From positions 3,405,205-3,469,204 of the forward strand of contig CP098402.1 of NCBI GenBank assembly GCA_025916675.1: a stretch of 64,000 nucleotides of DNA. The letters run 5' to 3'. Numbering within the stretch: the stretch's first letter is position 1; each line of letters begins with the position of its first letter. This DNA comes from Phycisphaera sp. (GTDB lineage Bacteria > Planctomycetota > Phycisphaerae > Phycisphaerales > UBA1924). The translations under genes were made by a program, and so were the position numbers. The notes beneath the pieces were generated by a model, which made no database searches, had not been told where the DNA came from, and saw nothing but the letters and a program-made list of their open reading frames with translations. Positions 15,956 through 25,023 of this stretch are shown here, piece after piece.

Positions 15956-18772
15956 CTAGATGGGGTCGGCCTCGGCCTCTTCATCCACCAGCAGCACCAC
16001 ACGGGGGTTGACGAACTCGTAGTCGTCCTTGTCGGAGCCAGGGCGTGCGACCGATTCGAACTCGAGCACGTTGCGGCCGAGGCGCAGGAGGCCCGACGGG
16101 ATGGTGAGCACCTGCTCGCGGAAGCTGCCGTCCCTTGGCGACTGTGCGAGTGTCGCGATCTGGCGGCCGTTGATGCGCACCGGGTTCGGGGCCTGGGTGC
16201 CCTTGACCAGTACGCGCAGCTCGGCACCCCGCAGGCGGAGCTGGGCGTGGTCGCGGGTCATCTCGAAGGGCAGCTTGAGCACGAGCCCCTCGCTACGGCG
16301 TTGGAACTGGCTGTTGATGCTGCCGCTGAACTCGTCGTTGCCCAGGTGGTGGACCTCCGGCTCGGCTTCCATGACGATCACGAACGGGTCGATCTTGCGG
16401 AGGCGGACGACCACGCGACGGCCGGCGCGCAGGTCGCGCTGGGCGATGTTGACGGCGCCTGGCGTGTAGCCCTCGTGGACCGCCGTCAGCGCGGCATTGT
16501 CGGGAATCTCGTCGAAGCCCAGGGCGAACGTGCCGTCGTCGTTGGTGGTTTCGGTGAGGTCGGCGGTGCCCTCAAGGTCGAGACGGACCTGCGCGTTGGC
16601 GAGGGGTTGTTCGGTCTCCTCATCGATGACAATGCCGAGCAGCTCGAAGCGGTGGGCGATGGTCTCGGGTAGATTCAGTTGCGGCGCGGCGAGTGTCGGC
16701 GGTGCGAGGTCGAGGGCGAGCGTCGGTTCGGGCGGGCTGCTCGCCGGCGTGAAGTCTTCGGCATCGACCGCGAGGCTCGCTTCGGGGATGTCCAGCGTGG
16801 TGGATGTTGCGTCGAAGTCTGTGAGGGGCACGGCGACATCGCCGGCGACCGGTGCCGGGACGGCTCGCGTGTCCGCCTCGGCCAGTTCGAGCGTTCTCGA
16901 GCCTTGCTCGGCGGGGGCCGCTTCGGCTTCGCCGGTAGATGGCATGGCGAGCGTCGGGCCGAGGGCGTCGAGTTCGGGCAACTCAATCGACTCGCCGGTG
17001 AGCGCGTCGAGCTGGGTCGGTTCGGTGCCCGAAGGGCTCGCCTCGCCGACTGTCGCGCTCGGCGAGAAGAGCGAGCCGTCGGTGATGGAAGCCTCGGCGG
17101 CGTCGAGTGTTACGGTGTTCGGCGTCGAACCCGAAGCGATCTCGATGTCAGTGGCTTGCGAGGTCCGCGAGCTGCTGGCCAGTGCTGGCGCGTCGATGCC
17201 GGTCTCGGCTTGCGCCAGTGGTTCGGCGGCGGGGGCCTCGGGCATGCCCAGCGCGGGTGTTTGTGCCTGGATGGCGGGCAGGTCGGGCGTGCCGGCGTCG
17301 GCGATCTGGATTGCTGGTGTCGCGACGGAACTCTCCCGCACGGTCGTGCTTGGCTGCAAGGGCGAGCCGGTTGGTGCGGGCGTGCTCTGGGGCTGGAAGG
17401 TGATGGAACTCGACGAGGTTGCGGTCGAGACAGCCGGCGCGACGGGCGCTGGGGTTGACGCCTGCGCGAGTGCGGCCGGCGCTGACGAGCCACGCATCTG
17501 GTCGCTGACCGACGATCGCAGGGCTGATGAGGAGAGCGCGACCTGCAACCCCTCGGGCTTTCCATTGGGCTGGCCGGCGGTGGGGGGCACCTGGAGCGCC
17601 GCGAGCAAGGCCATGATGCCGGCGTGGATGACCAGGCTGACCAGGGCGTACTTGGCCATCAAGCCCAGCGTGGCGATGCGTGCCTGCCACTGCGCGTCTC
17701 GGACCGTGCGGCGGAGCAACGCGAGCAGCAGCACGATCGCCAGCGCCAACAGGATCCACGGGATGAGCCCGAGCAGGCTGCCGCGTGTGGTGCTGCGGGC
17801 GAGGTAGACTTCCTTTGACACCGCACGCATCAGGCGTGGCTGGTCGTCGACCATCGTGGCGAACTGGATCGCGAAGCCTTCGAGGCTCAGGGATGGGTCG
17901 AGTTCGTCGCTCGTCGTGTTGATAGAGGTACCAAGCGAGCGGGCAGTATCGAAAATGACCTCTGAGGTTGAGTCAGTGCGGATGCGTGCGCGGTAGAGGT
18001 CGTATCCGCCGGTGCCGGTCTCACGATCGGATGTGAAGTATACAAAATCGCCTGCTGTTGTGATCGCCGGGCCAGCGTCGCGCGCGGGACTGGAGAACTC
18101 GTGCAGATGGCGAGGGCTTGTAGAATCGATGTCGGCAAGGTACAGATCAAAATCAGTCAGTGGCGGCTCGCCGACCTCGCCATCACGCGGACGATCGGAC
18201 GAGAACAGCACCGCCTCGGCACCGCTGGAACGGATGAATGGGTGCGGGTCTGTTTCGTCATCGCGCGTGTTGAAGCCCAGGGGCGATGGTGCCAGCCAGA
18301 GGTCGCCTTCGCGAAGGGATATCCAGATATCGAGACCACCCGCACCACCGGGGCGATCGCTCGCGAAGTAGAGGCGTTGTCCATCAGCCGAGAGCGACGG
18401 TGACAGTTCGTTGTCGATCGTGTTGAGCTGGGCGAGGGAGCGCGGCTCGGTCCAGGCATTACCCACGCGGCCGGCGATGAACAGATCGGCGTCGCCCGTG
18501 TCGCTGATGCGCGTGAGCAGCAGCGTGTCGCCGTCGGCTGAGATGACCGGGTCGCGACCGACAATCGGATCGCCCGCGACCGAGCGAAGTGGTTCTGGTG
18601 GACGCCACAGGATGTCTCGCACGGGCGCATCGACGACCGAGGTTCGTATGGCCGAGTCATCGGTGTAGAACGCTTGCCGATCGGCGTCGAACCACCACCA
18701 GGCCGCAACCACGCCGCACGCGAGTGCGCCCAGGGCGAGCATCGTCAGGATGAAACGTGATCGCGTGGGCAT
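15956..18772 (-). CDS. Membrane-anchored PD40 (TolB-like) propeller protein with long linker and C-terminal regulatory-like domain
   Basis: A 938-residue protein, last gene of a Tol/Exb-like operon. An N-terminal membrane segment (about 7-28) is followed by PD40 repeats: DPVISADGDTLLLTRI, NELSPSLSADGQRLYFASDR, an FDLYLADI repeat, and DFVYFTSDRETGTGGYDLYR. Two more membrane helices sit near 333-355 and 368-394. A Ser/Ala/Pro/Thr-rich linker of about 300 residues, able to span the periplasm, leads to a carboxypeptidase-regulatory-like beta-sandwich (IVIDEETEQPLANAQVRLDL, near 710) and a final beta-rich domain. It starts 4 bases after the ExbD stop; the ATG at 18772 was preferred to an upstream frame because of this spacing. 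I infer that it combines roles split between TolB and TolA elsewhere. No Pal homologue is seen. Confidence 0.8.
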   Translation of the reverse strand: MPTRSRFILTMLALGALACGVVAAWWWFDADRQAFYTDDSAIRTSVVDAPVRDILWRPPEPLRSVAGDPIVGRDPVISADGDTLLLTRISDTGDADLFIAGRVGNAWTEPRSLAQLNTIDNELSPSLSADGQRLYFASDRPGGAGGLDIWISLREGDLWLAPSPLGFNTRDDETDPHPFIRSSGAEAVLFSSDRPRDGEVGEPPLTDFDLYLADIDSTSPRHLHEFSSPARDAGPAITTAGDFVYFTSDRETGTGGYDLYRARIRTDSTSEVIFDTARSLGTSINTTSDELDPSLSLEGFAIQFATMVDDQPRLMRAVSKEVYLARSTTRGSLLGLIPWILLALAIVLLLALLRRTVRDAQWQARIATLGLMAKYALVSLVIHAGIMALLAALQVPPTAGQPNGKPEGLQVALSSSALRSSVSDQMRGSSAPAALAQASTPAPVAPAVSTATSSSSITFQPQSTPAPTGSPLQPSTTVRESSVATPAIQIADAGTPDLPAIQAQTPALGMPEAPAAEPLAQAETGIDAPALASSSRTSQATDIEIASGSTPNTVTLDAAEASITDGSLFSPSATVGEASPSGTEPTQLDALTGESIELPELDALGPTLAMPSTGEAEAAPAEQGSRTLELAEADTRAVPAPVAGDVAVPLTDFDATSTTLDIPEASLAVDAEDFTPASSPPEPTLALDLAPPTLAAPQLNLPETIAHRFELLGIVIDEETEQPLANAQVRLDLEGTADLTETTNDDGTFALGFDEIPDNAALTAVHEGYTPGAVNIAQRDLRAGRRVVVRLRKIDPFVIVMEAEPEVHHLGNDEFSGSINSQFQRRSEGLVLKLPFEMTRDHAQLRLRGAELRVLVKGTQAPNPVRINGRQIATLAQSPRDGSFREQVLTIPSGLLRLGRNVLEFESVARPGSDKDDYEFVNPRVVLLVDEEAEADPI

Positions 18773-18776
18773 GGCG

Positions 18777-19190
18777 TTATCCGAGCGGCACGGTGTCGAG
18801 GAATGGCTGCTGCACGCCCGCGGCCTTGCAGACGTCCAGCACACGAGCGATGGTGCCGTAGGCGATGTCCTTATCGCCTCGCACCGAAACCTTCTGATCG
18901 GGGTTCACGCGGACGGCGTCGGCGACGAGCGAGCGCAGCTCTTCGAGCGTGTGCGTCTGCCCACCGATGATGATGGTGCCCTCGCTGTCGATATTAATGA
19001 TGATCTCGCGCAGCATCGTTGAGATCGGGCCGGCGGCCTCGGCCTCGGGCAGCGCGATCGCCAGTTCCCGCTCGCTCTGCTGGTAGGTCGTCGCCACCAG
19101 GAAGAAGATGAGCAGCAGGAACACCATGTCGATGATCGGCGTCATCTCGATGCTCGGGCCCGCCTCGTCTTGTTTCTTGCCGATGAGCAC
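18777..19190 (-). CDS. exbD: ExbD/TolR-type biopolymer transport protein
   Basis: A 137-residue inner-membrane protein that works with the ExbB/TolQ partner to turn proton flow into force on a periplasm-spanning protein. The single N-terminal helix shows the family pattern IEMTPIIDMVFLLLIFFL; Asp21 is the expected proton-carrying residue. The remaining ~100 residues form the periplasmic domain, ending in KVSVRGDKDIAYGTIARVLD. It begins with GTG, three bases after the exbB stop, and ends four bases before the PD40 gene, so the four genes are almost certainly one transcript. Whether it is better called TolR or ExbD cannot be decided from sequence alone. Confidence 0.92.
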   Translation of the reverse strand: MLIGKKQDEAGPSIEMTPIIDMVFLLLIFFLVATTYQQSERELAIALPEAEAAGPISTMLREIIINIDSEGTIIIGGQTHTLEELRSLVADAVRVNPDQKVSVRGDKDIAYGTIARVLDVCKAAGVQQPFLDTVPLG

Positions 19191-19193
19191 GGA

Positions 19194-19928
19194 TTATGCC
19201 TCCGCGCCCGCGGCGACGGCCGGTGCCCGAGTCGTTGCGCCGTTGCTATGCGAGGGCAGATTCCTCGGGTGTTGGCCCGGTTCGAGCACGTACCGCTCGA
19301 CGAAGTCGACGGCCACGCGGTCGAGCTCGCGGGCGATGATGTCGACGCGTGATACAAGCCAGTGGTAGAAGATGATCGTCGGGATCGCCACCAGCAGGCC
19401 AGCGGCTGTCGTGATCATGGCCTCGTAGATACCGCCGGCCAGCAGTTCGGCCTTGCCCAGGCTCTCGCCCGACATCGCGACCGTCTGGAAGGCGCGGATC
19501 ATGCCGAAGATGGTGCCCGTCAGGCCCAGCAGCGGCGCGATGGCGGCGATGACCGTGAGCATGCGCAGGCGTTTGCGGAGCAGGAACAGCTCGTGCTCGC
19601 CCTGGGCGGTCAGATGCTTCTCGACGATCTCGTGCGCGTGGCCCAGCTTGTCGAGACCTGCTGCGATGATGCGGGCGGCGGGGCTCTGGTTCTTCTTGCA
19701 GGCTTCCGTTGCTTCGGCCGGCCCACCGGATTGCATCGCGGCGTGCAGCTTCTTCTCGAAGCCCGGAGGCACAACGCGCGGCTTGCGCAGCACCGCCAGG
19801 CGTTCGAGTACGACAGCAACGACCACCAGCGAGCACAGCACGATGGGGATCATCATGATGCCGCCCTTGGTGGCCAGCTCGAATACCGAGGGTGTTCCGC
19901 TCTGCGCGAGCAAGTAAGAAATCGTCAT
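19194..19928 (-). CDS. exbB: ExbB/TolQ/MotA-family proton channel
   Basis: A 244-residue inner-membrane protein with three helices: about 22-42 (MMIPIVLCSLVVVAVVLERL), about 125-145 (IAAIAPLLGLTGTIFGMIRAF) and about 165-190. The second holds the family motif APLLGLTGTIFGMI, and the third AMITTAAGLLVAIPTIIFYH. It assembles around an ExbD/TolR dimer to form the proton channel that energises envelope processes. It starts three bases after the TPR gene stop and three bases before exbD. The C-terminal tail is an Ala/Pro-rich extension without clear function. Confidence 0.93.
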   Translation of the reverse strand: MTISYLLAQSGTPSVFELATKGGIMMIPIVLCSLVVVAVVLERLAVLRKPRVVPPGFEKKLHAAMQSGGPAEATEACKKNQSPAARIIAAGLDKLGHAHEIVEKHLTAQGEHELFLLRKRLRMLTVIAAIAPLLGLTGTIFGMIRAFQTVAMSGESLGKAELLAGGIYEAMITTAAGLLVAIPTIIFYHWLVSRVDIIARELDRVAVDFVERYVLEPGQHPRNLPSHSNGATTRAPAVAAGAEA

Positions 19929-19931
19929 GGC

Positions 19932-22900
19932 TCAGCCTCCTCGCCCGCTGGTTCTGGTCCCGCCCGGCCCCGCGATGGCGGCGAGCCGCTCGCCCGCCGC
20001 CGTGGCCCAGTCGCTCTCGGCAAATCGTTCCCGGACGGCGCGGTACTGGGCCCGCGCCTCGCCCACCTTGCCCATCGCCTCGAAGCAGCGACCAGCCTCG
20101 TATAACGCCGCGGCGCTCCAGGTGGGTGACGCGTGCAGGATGTCGACCCGTAGCAACTCACGGACGGCTTCTTCGTGTTCTTTGAGGGCGAACAGGCACT
20201 CGCCCAGTTGGAACTGCGCGCGGGCCGCGGTGTCGCCCTTGTGCTTGTCGGTGACGGCCTTGTAGTGCGGCATCGCCTCGCGGGGTTTGCCAGAATTCTC
20301 CAGCGCCCAGCCAACACCGAACTCGGCCATGTACCAGCGCGGCGACCTCGCATGCTCGCGGCGGTGACGCTCGTAAGCGGCTTGGCTCTTGCGCCAATCC
20401 TGTGCGGCGGCATGGGCCTCGCCAAGCCGCAAGAGTGCGGCCTCGGGTTCGACGCCATCGCCAGCGTGTTGAAGGGCGACCTCGAACTGCTCGGCGGCCT
20501 CGCGGCCCCGCTTGAGCTCGAGCAGGGATTCACCCAGCAGCATCGCGCCGGGGCCGGTGAGTTCGCCGAGGTTCTTGTCGTCGAGCAATGCGACGACCCT
20601 GCGGTGGTCGTTCAACTGATAGCGTGCCCACGCGGCCTTGTACATCGCCGTCGTGCCGAGCGAATCGTGGGATGCGAACGGTTCGAGCAGGTCGGCGGCC
20701 TGGGCATAGTCCTTGCTCGCGATCAGCAGGTCGGCCAGGTCGACCGCGGCGTTGGCCGAAGTCGGGCTGTCCGAGGAGGACAGTGTGGCGAGAACGCGCG
20801 AGGCACGTTCGGATTCGCCGGTGTTCCGAAGGCTGGTGGCCAAAGCGTATTGGTACAGACTCGCGCTCTCGGCATCGAGCCCGGACGTGCCCAGCCTGTT
20901 GGCGAGCGTGACGGCTTCCCCGTGCTCGCCCGCCCGGCTGAGCGCGATCACGCGCCACGCCCGGGCGGGGCCATCCATGCCCCGCAGTAGATTCGCGGCG
21001 TCCTGTGGTCGACCCGCGTTGATGAGCGCTCGGGCGCGTTCGAGGGCGATATCGATGGCGAGCGCGCTCCCGCCACGCTCGGCGGCTTGGGCGTAGAGGT
21101 CTGCGGCGCGCTGGGCCTCCCCCGCTCGGCTGGCGATGGCGGCCATGTGCCGCAGCGCGTGGGGCGCGAAGCGCGTGTCGCCGTGTTGTTCAAGCAGTCG
21201 CTCGAAGCCGCGTTGCGCGCGAGCGTCGTTGCCTTGCGAGACATGAGCCTGGGCCAGCTCGAACAACGCGTGCGGCACGTGCCCGCTGCGCGGCCATGTC
21301 GAGAGCAGGGTGTCGAGCGTCTCGATGGCCTCATTGGTATTGTTCTGGCGGAGCTGCGCCAGCGCGACCTTCATCGTGGCGGCGTCGCTGCCCTCGCCGT
21401 CTTCCCCCGCCGCCTGAACGTATTGTCCGAAGCCCCGCTCGGCCTCCTGCCACTCGCCCGCTTCGAACGCGATGTCGGCCAGTGTGAACAATGCGGGCAG
21501 GAATTCGGCCCGCGTGCGCCGCCCTTCGGTGATGACGCGAAGGTGCTTGGTCGCCTCGTCGCTCTGACCCTGGGCGTGCAGGCTCATGCCCAGGCGATAC
21601 CGGGCCTGCTGCGCGAGCGAGCCATCGGGTGCCTCAATCAGGGGAGCAAACGCCCGCGACGCGGCGCGATACTCGCCCTTGCGATACGCGGCCTCGCCCT
21701 GGATGAATCGGGCGTTCGTCGCCAACGGGTGCCGTGAGAAGGTTGACGTAAACTGGCTCGCGAGCTCCGAGGCCTGCTCGGTGTCACCGGCGTCGAGCGC
21801 GAGCGAGGCCATGGCGTACAACGCGTCGGGCGCCATCGCGTGGTCGGGATGGGCCGAAAAGAATTGCGCGAACGCACGCGATGCGGCGGTGCCTTCCCCG
21901 TCGCGCTGCAGCGCGACGGCCAGGTCGTACCGCATCTCGGCGGCCAATGGGCTACGCGAGTGCCGCTCGAGGGCGGTCTTCAGACGCTCGGCGGCGTTGC
22001 TGGCGCGGTCGCGCCGCAGATCGGTCTTCGCCCGCCAGTACGCGATGTCGTCGGCCAGTTCCGTGTCGCCCGCCCGTTCGGCACGATCCAGTGCGCGGGC
22101 CGCGTCGGCGAGTTCGTCGATGTCGAGCAGGGCAAGGCCGAGCTCGAACTGCACGCGTGCCGGCTGGTGCCGCGGGCTGTCGTCGGCGAGCATCCGCAGC
22201 ACATTGGCGGCCTCGCCGGAGCGTCCCTCGGCTCGCAAGATGGCGGCCAGTTGCAGCATCGCGTCCGGTTTGGTGCGTTCGCCACCCCGCGCCACGGCGC
22301 GCTGGTAGGTGCTGATCGCGTCGGCGGTGCGGCCAGCGCGACGGAGTGCCTGTGCCTGATGGAGCATGGCCAGGTCGCCCAGCTCGTCGCGCCCTCGGGG
22401 AGGTAGGGCGCGCTCGAACCATTCGGCGGCCTGCGCGTGATCTCTCTCGCGTTTGGCTCGGATGGTCTGGGATAGGCCGGCGAAGAAAGACGCGCGGCGG
22501 TAGGCGTCGCGGTCGCGGCTCATGCGATCGGCCAGGCTGGAGTAGCTCTCGATCGCCTGCTCGTGGCGGCCCGCGCGGTGCGAACTCTCGATCAGCAGCG
22601 AAGCGGTGCCAGCCCATGCGGCGTGGTCTCGATGGGCGACCGCAGCTCGGGCAGCGTCGGCGGCGCGTGGGTAGTCCTTTTGGCGGAAGTACAGGTGCGT
22701 GCGAAGGACGTCCGCGTCGGCTCGGAATGCGAAGCGCGAGCCGGTTTCCAAGCCGGAGAGCGTCCGGAGGGCGTCGGCGTCCCGGCCCAGGTTGTACTCG
22801 GCCATCGCCAGGCCATAGCGGGCTTCGTCGCGTGAGGCGGCGTTGTCGAGGGAACGCAGCGCGGTGGAGTACTCGGCAGCGGCCTCGGCGTGCAGGCCAC

Positions 22901-23003
22901 GCTGGAGGAGTCCGTTCGCGGTACGCAGCGACCGATCGCCGTCTTGGGCGAGGGTCGCGTGCGTCAGGAAGGCCACCACAGCGATCGCGAGCACGGCGCG
23001 CAT
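19932..23003 (-). CDS. Large exported tetratricopeptide-repeat protein, first gene of the Tol/Exb-like operon
   Basis: A 1023-residue protein with a signal peptide (residues ~1-20, MRAVLAIAVVAFLTHATLAQ) and then repeated 34-residue helix pairs along nearly the whole chain; typical units are YGLAMAEYNLGRDADALRTL and LFELAQAHVSQGNDARAQRG. It resembles a giant relative of YbgF/CpoB or BamD-type TPR proteins and should be periplasmic. Its place ahead of exbB, exbD and a TolB-like gene parallels the presence of ybgF in tol-pal operons, though there the gene is last. The ATG at 23003 has a strong GGGAGGT site; a longer upstream frame lacks homology and would bury the signal peptide. Confidence 0.87.
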   Translation of the reverse strand: MRAVLAIAVVAFLTHATLAQDGDRSLRTANGLLQRGLHAEAAAEYSTALRSLDNAASRDEARYGLAMAEYNLGRDADALRTLSGLETGSRFAFRADADVLRTHLYFRQKDYPRAADAARAAVAHRDHAAWAGTASLLIESSHRAGRHEQAIESYSSLADRMSRDRDAYRRASFFAGLSQTIRAKRERDHAQAAEWFERALPPRGRDELGDLAMLHQAQALRRAGRTADAISTYQRAVARGGERTKPDAMLQLAAILRAEGRSGEAANVLRMLADDSPRHQPARVQFELGLALLDIDELADAARALDRAERAGDTELADDIAYWRAKTDLRRDRASNAAERLKTALERHSRSPLAAEMRYDLAVALQRDGEGTAASRAFAQFFSAHPDHAMAPDALYAMASLALDAGDTEQASELASQFTSTFSRHPLATNARFIQGEAAYRKGEYRAASRAFAPLIEAPDGSLAQQARYRLGMSLHAQGQSDEATKHLRVITEGRRTRAEFLPALFTLADIAFEAGEWQEAERGFGQYVQAAGEDGEGSDAATMKVALAQLRQNNTNEAIETLDTLLSTWPRSGHVPHALFELAQAHVSQGNDARAQRGFERLLEQHGDTRFAPHALRHMAAIASRAGEAQRAADLYAQAAERGGSALAIDIALERARALINAGRPQDAANLLRGMDGPARAWRVIALSRAGEHGEAVTLANRLGTSGLDAESASLYQYALATSLRNTGESERASRVLATLSSSDSPTSANAAVDLADLLIASKDYAQAADLLEPFASHDSLGTTAMYKAAWARYQLNDHRRVVALLDDKNLGELTGPGAMLLGESLLELKRGREAAEQFEVALQHAGDGVEPEAALLRLGEAHAAAQDWRKSQAAYERHRREHARSPRWYMAEFGVGWALENSGKPREAMPHYKAVTDKHKGDTAARAQFQLGECLFALKEHEEAVRELLRVDILHASPTWSAAALYEAGRCFEAMGKVGEARAQYRAVRERFAESDWATAAGERLAAIAGPGGTRTSGRGG

Positions 23004-23109
23004 GGGCACCTCCCGACAAGACGAGCCACCAGATCTCCGCCGACCGCTTCCATGCGATCGGCCCTCTCCACCGAGAGTCATTGGGGAGTTGGGCCCGTCG
23101 CGCTTCAGG

Positions 23110-23135
23110 TGTCGAACAAATTGTTTTTGTCGACA
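23110..23135. promoter_or_regulatory. Imperfect palindrome upstream of the Tol/Exb-like operon
   Basis: TGTCGA (23110-23115) and TCGACA (23130-23135) bracket CAAA/TTTG with one extra base, in an AT-rich patch about 105 bases before the start at 23003. It could be a regulator site or part of the promoter; nothing identifies the regulator. Confidence 0.3.
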
Positions 23136-23260
23136 GGCTGCCAGAATGCGAACGTAAGTTTGTGATCGCTTCGCAAGCAATTGGAGTGCGGGGCTTTGCG
23201 CTCGTTCGGGTCTTGGTGATAAGGGAATGCGATTGAGATTCTTTGATCGGCGGGTGTTCG

Positions 23261-23620
23261 TTAGATCCAGGCCTGATCGTGGACGGTGCGCTCGTGCTCG
23301 ACCTGCCCGGTGTGCCTGGTCTTTTCCGGCTCGAAGAGCAAGACCGATGCGCCCTTCGGTGCGTACGGACAATGTTCGACACCACGCGGCACCACGAACA
23401 CATCCCCCGCTTTCAGGGGCACCTCACGATCGCGCAGCTTCATGATGAGTTCACCCTCGACGATGTAGAACAGCTCGTCCTCGTCGGCGTGGGCGTGCCA
23501 CACGAACTCGCCCTCGAGCTTGGCGAGCTTGACCAACTGGCCATTCAGCGCCGCGATGATTCGTGGCGACCAGGTGTCGGAGAACTGGCCAAGTTTGTCA
23601 ACGAGATTGATGGCTTCCAT
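23261..23620 (-). CDS. Small cupin-domain protein
   Basis: A 119-residue single cupin barrel. The metal-binding motif 1 is HAHADEDELFYIVEGE and motif 2 is PRGVEHCPYAP; His42, His44, Glu48 and His82 are the likely ligands. Proteins of this size are often sugar-phosphate or mannose-6-phosphate-isomerase-like cupins, or simple dioxygenase-fold proteins of unknown activity. The start lies 6 bases after the stop of the hydrolase gene upstream, so the two are co-transcribed. Catalytic role is unknown. Confidence 0.85.
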   Translation of the reverse strand: MEAINLVDKLGQFSDTWSPRIIAALNGQLVKLAKLEGEFVWHAHADEDELFYIVEGELIMKLRDREVPLKAGDVFVVPRGVEHCPYAPKGASVLLFEPEKTRHTGQVEHERTVHDQAWI

Positions 23621-23626
23621 GGGGTG

Positions 23627-25009
23627 CTACTCCTCGCCAAACCGGGTGTTAATCCACGTCGCGATCAGCTCGATGGTGGCGGGATCGAAGGTCGTTTCGA
23701 TCTGGGCATACTCGCTCAGCGCGCCGGTTGTCGCGGGCTGGAAGAGGTGGTTCAGCCCGGGCAACTCAGTTGTCGTTGCGTCAGGGTTGTCACGCAAGGC
23801 GCTGGCGATGGCTTCGAGGTTCTCTTTGGGCGGCACCTGCAGATCCAGCCCTCCATTGAGAGCCAGCACCGGAACGCGAACCTTCGAGAGCGGGCCCGCC
23901 GGATCGTGCGACAGCAGGGCGCGCATCCATGTTGCCGAGAGTGCCCCGATCAGCATCGGTCGCTGCTCGGGCGTGGCCCCCAGTGCGGAAACGATCTCAT
24001 CGGTCAACAGTTCTTCGAGGCGTTCGGCGGCTTCTTCCTCGTCGCCGGCGCTCGCGGTGGCCTCGAACAACTCGCGCAGGATCGGCTCTCGCTCTTCCAG
24101 GACCTCCGCATCCTCACCCTCGGCAAGGCCCATAAGGCGGGATTGGCTGACCAGGAGCTGGATCATGTCGGTGCCCGGGCCGGCCAGCAGCACGAGAAAG
24201 TTCGGGTCACCTCCGGCCTCGACGACCAGCGGCGCGACGATGCCGCCCTCGCTGTGACCAACCAGTCCTACCGCATCGGTGCGCACCTTGGGGTGCCGGC
24301 GGAGGTACTCCATCGCGGCGCGGGCGTCGAGTGCGAAATCGGTCGACGTCGCACCAGCAAACTGGCCGGTCGAGTGGGCAAACCCACGATCGTCATACCG
24401 CAACACGGCGATGCCGCGGCGGGTGAGCTGGTCGGCCAGCACGAGGAAGGGCTTGTGGCCCATGAGCGACTGGTCGCGATCTTGCGCGCCCGAGCCGGTG
24501 ATGAGCACGACGCCCGGGAAGGGGCCTTCGCCGCGCGGCGTGGTGAGCGTGCCGGCGAGGGTCACACCCTCGGCGCGCGGGTTCTCGATCGTTGCGCCGA
24601 ACGAGTCGTAGGGGAGCGGGCCCTCGGGCTCCTGCGCGCGCTTCGCGCGGGGCGCGGGCAGGCCCGGCTCGAGCGTGAGTGGCAGTTGCCCGCCCTGGTG
24701 GAACGTGCCGACCCAGACGCCATCTTCCCACGTCGCCTCGTAGCGGATGTTGGCCGCCTGGAGCGTGAACTCCAGGTTCTGGTCCTGTGCACGAATGCTG
24801 GTCAGCGGCATCAGCGCACCGGGGGCCTGGTCCGGGCTCTCGAGCGTGCCGGCCAGTGTGCCGGTGTTGTCGGCGGTAATGCGGATGATCAGGGTGAGCG
24901 AACCCATTGGTGTTTCGAGTATGCCGTGCCAGTCGCCCTCGGTCTCTTGTGCGTGTGCGGGGATCGCAAGGGCAAGGAGCACGAGCAGGATGGTGAAGAA
25001 CCTGGGCAT
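23627..25009 (-). CDS. Exported alpha/beta hydrolase
   Basis: A 460-residue exported enzyme. A signal peptide (1-21, cut near AHAQ) precedes a beta-rich N-terminal domain of about 120 residues (GDWHGILETPMGSLTLIIRI ...) of a type often joined to such hydrolases. The hydrolase fold begins with LAGTLTTPRGEGPFPGVVL; the nucleophile elbow is GHSEGG (Ser253), and LDLQVPP and GLNHLF provide the likely acid and catalytic His. An insertion (AEGEDAEVLEEREPIL ...) forms the lid. Homologues include YbbA/BAAT-like and S9-like esterases; the substrate is unknown. It ends 6 bases before the cupin gene and begins 14 bases after the SdpI-like gene. Confidence 0.86.
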   Translation of the reverse strand: MPRFFTILLVLLALAIPAHAQETEGDWHGILETPMGSLTLIIRITADNTGTLAGTLESPDQAPGALMPLTSIRAQDQNLEFTLQAANIRYEATWEDGVWVGTFHQGGQLPLTLEPGLPAPRAKRAQEPEGPLPYDSFGATIENPRAEGVTLAGTLTTPRGEGPFPGVVLITGSGAQDRDQSLMGHKPFLVLADQLTRRGIAVLRYDDRGFAHSTGQFAGATSTDFALDARAAMEYLRRHPKVRTDAVGLVGHSEGGIVAPLVVEAGGDPNFLVLLAGPGTDMIQLLVSQSRLMGLAEGEDAEVLEEREPILRELFEATASAGDEEEAAERLEELLTDEIVSALGATPEQRPMLIGALSATWMRALLSHDPAGPLSKVRVPVLALNGGLDLQVPPKENLEAIASALRDNPDATTTELPGLNHLFQPATTGALSEYAQIETTFDPATIELIATWINTRFGEE

Positions 25010-25023
25010 TGGTGGTCTCCGCT

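Noticed and set aside
23110-23135. LexA/SOS box
   Set aside because: It contains CGAAC, but the second half does not match GTTCG and no SOS gene follows.
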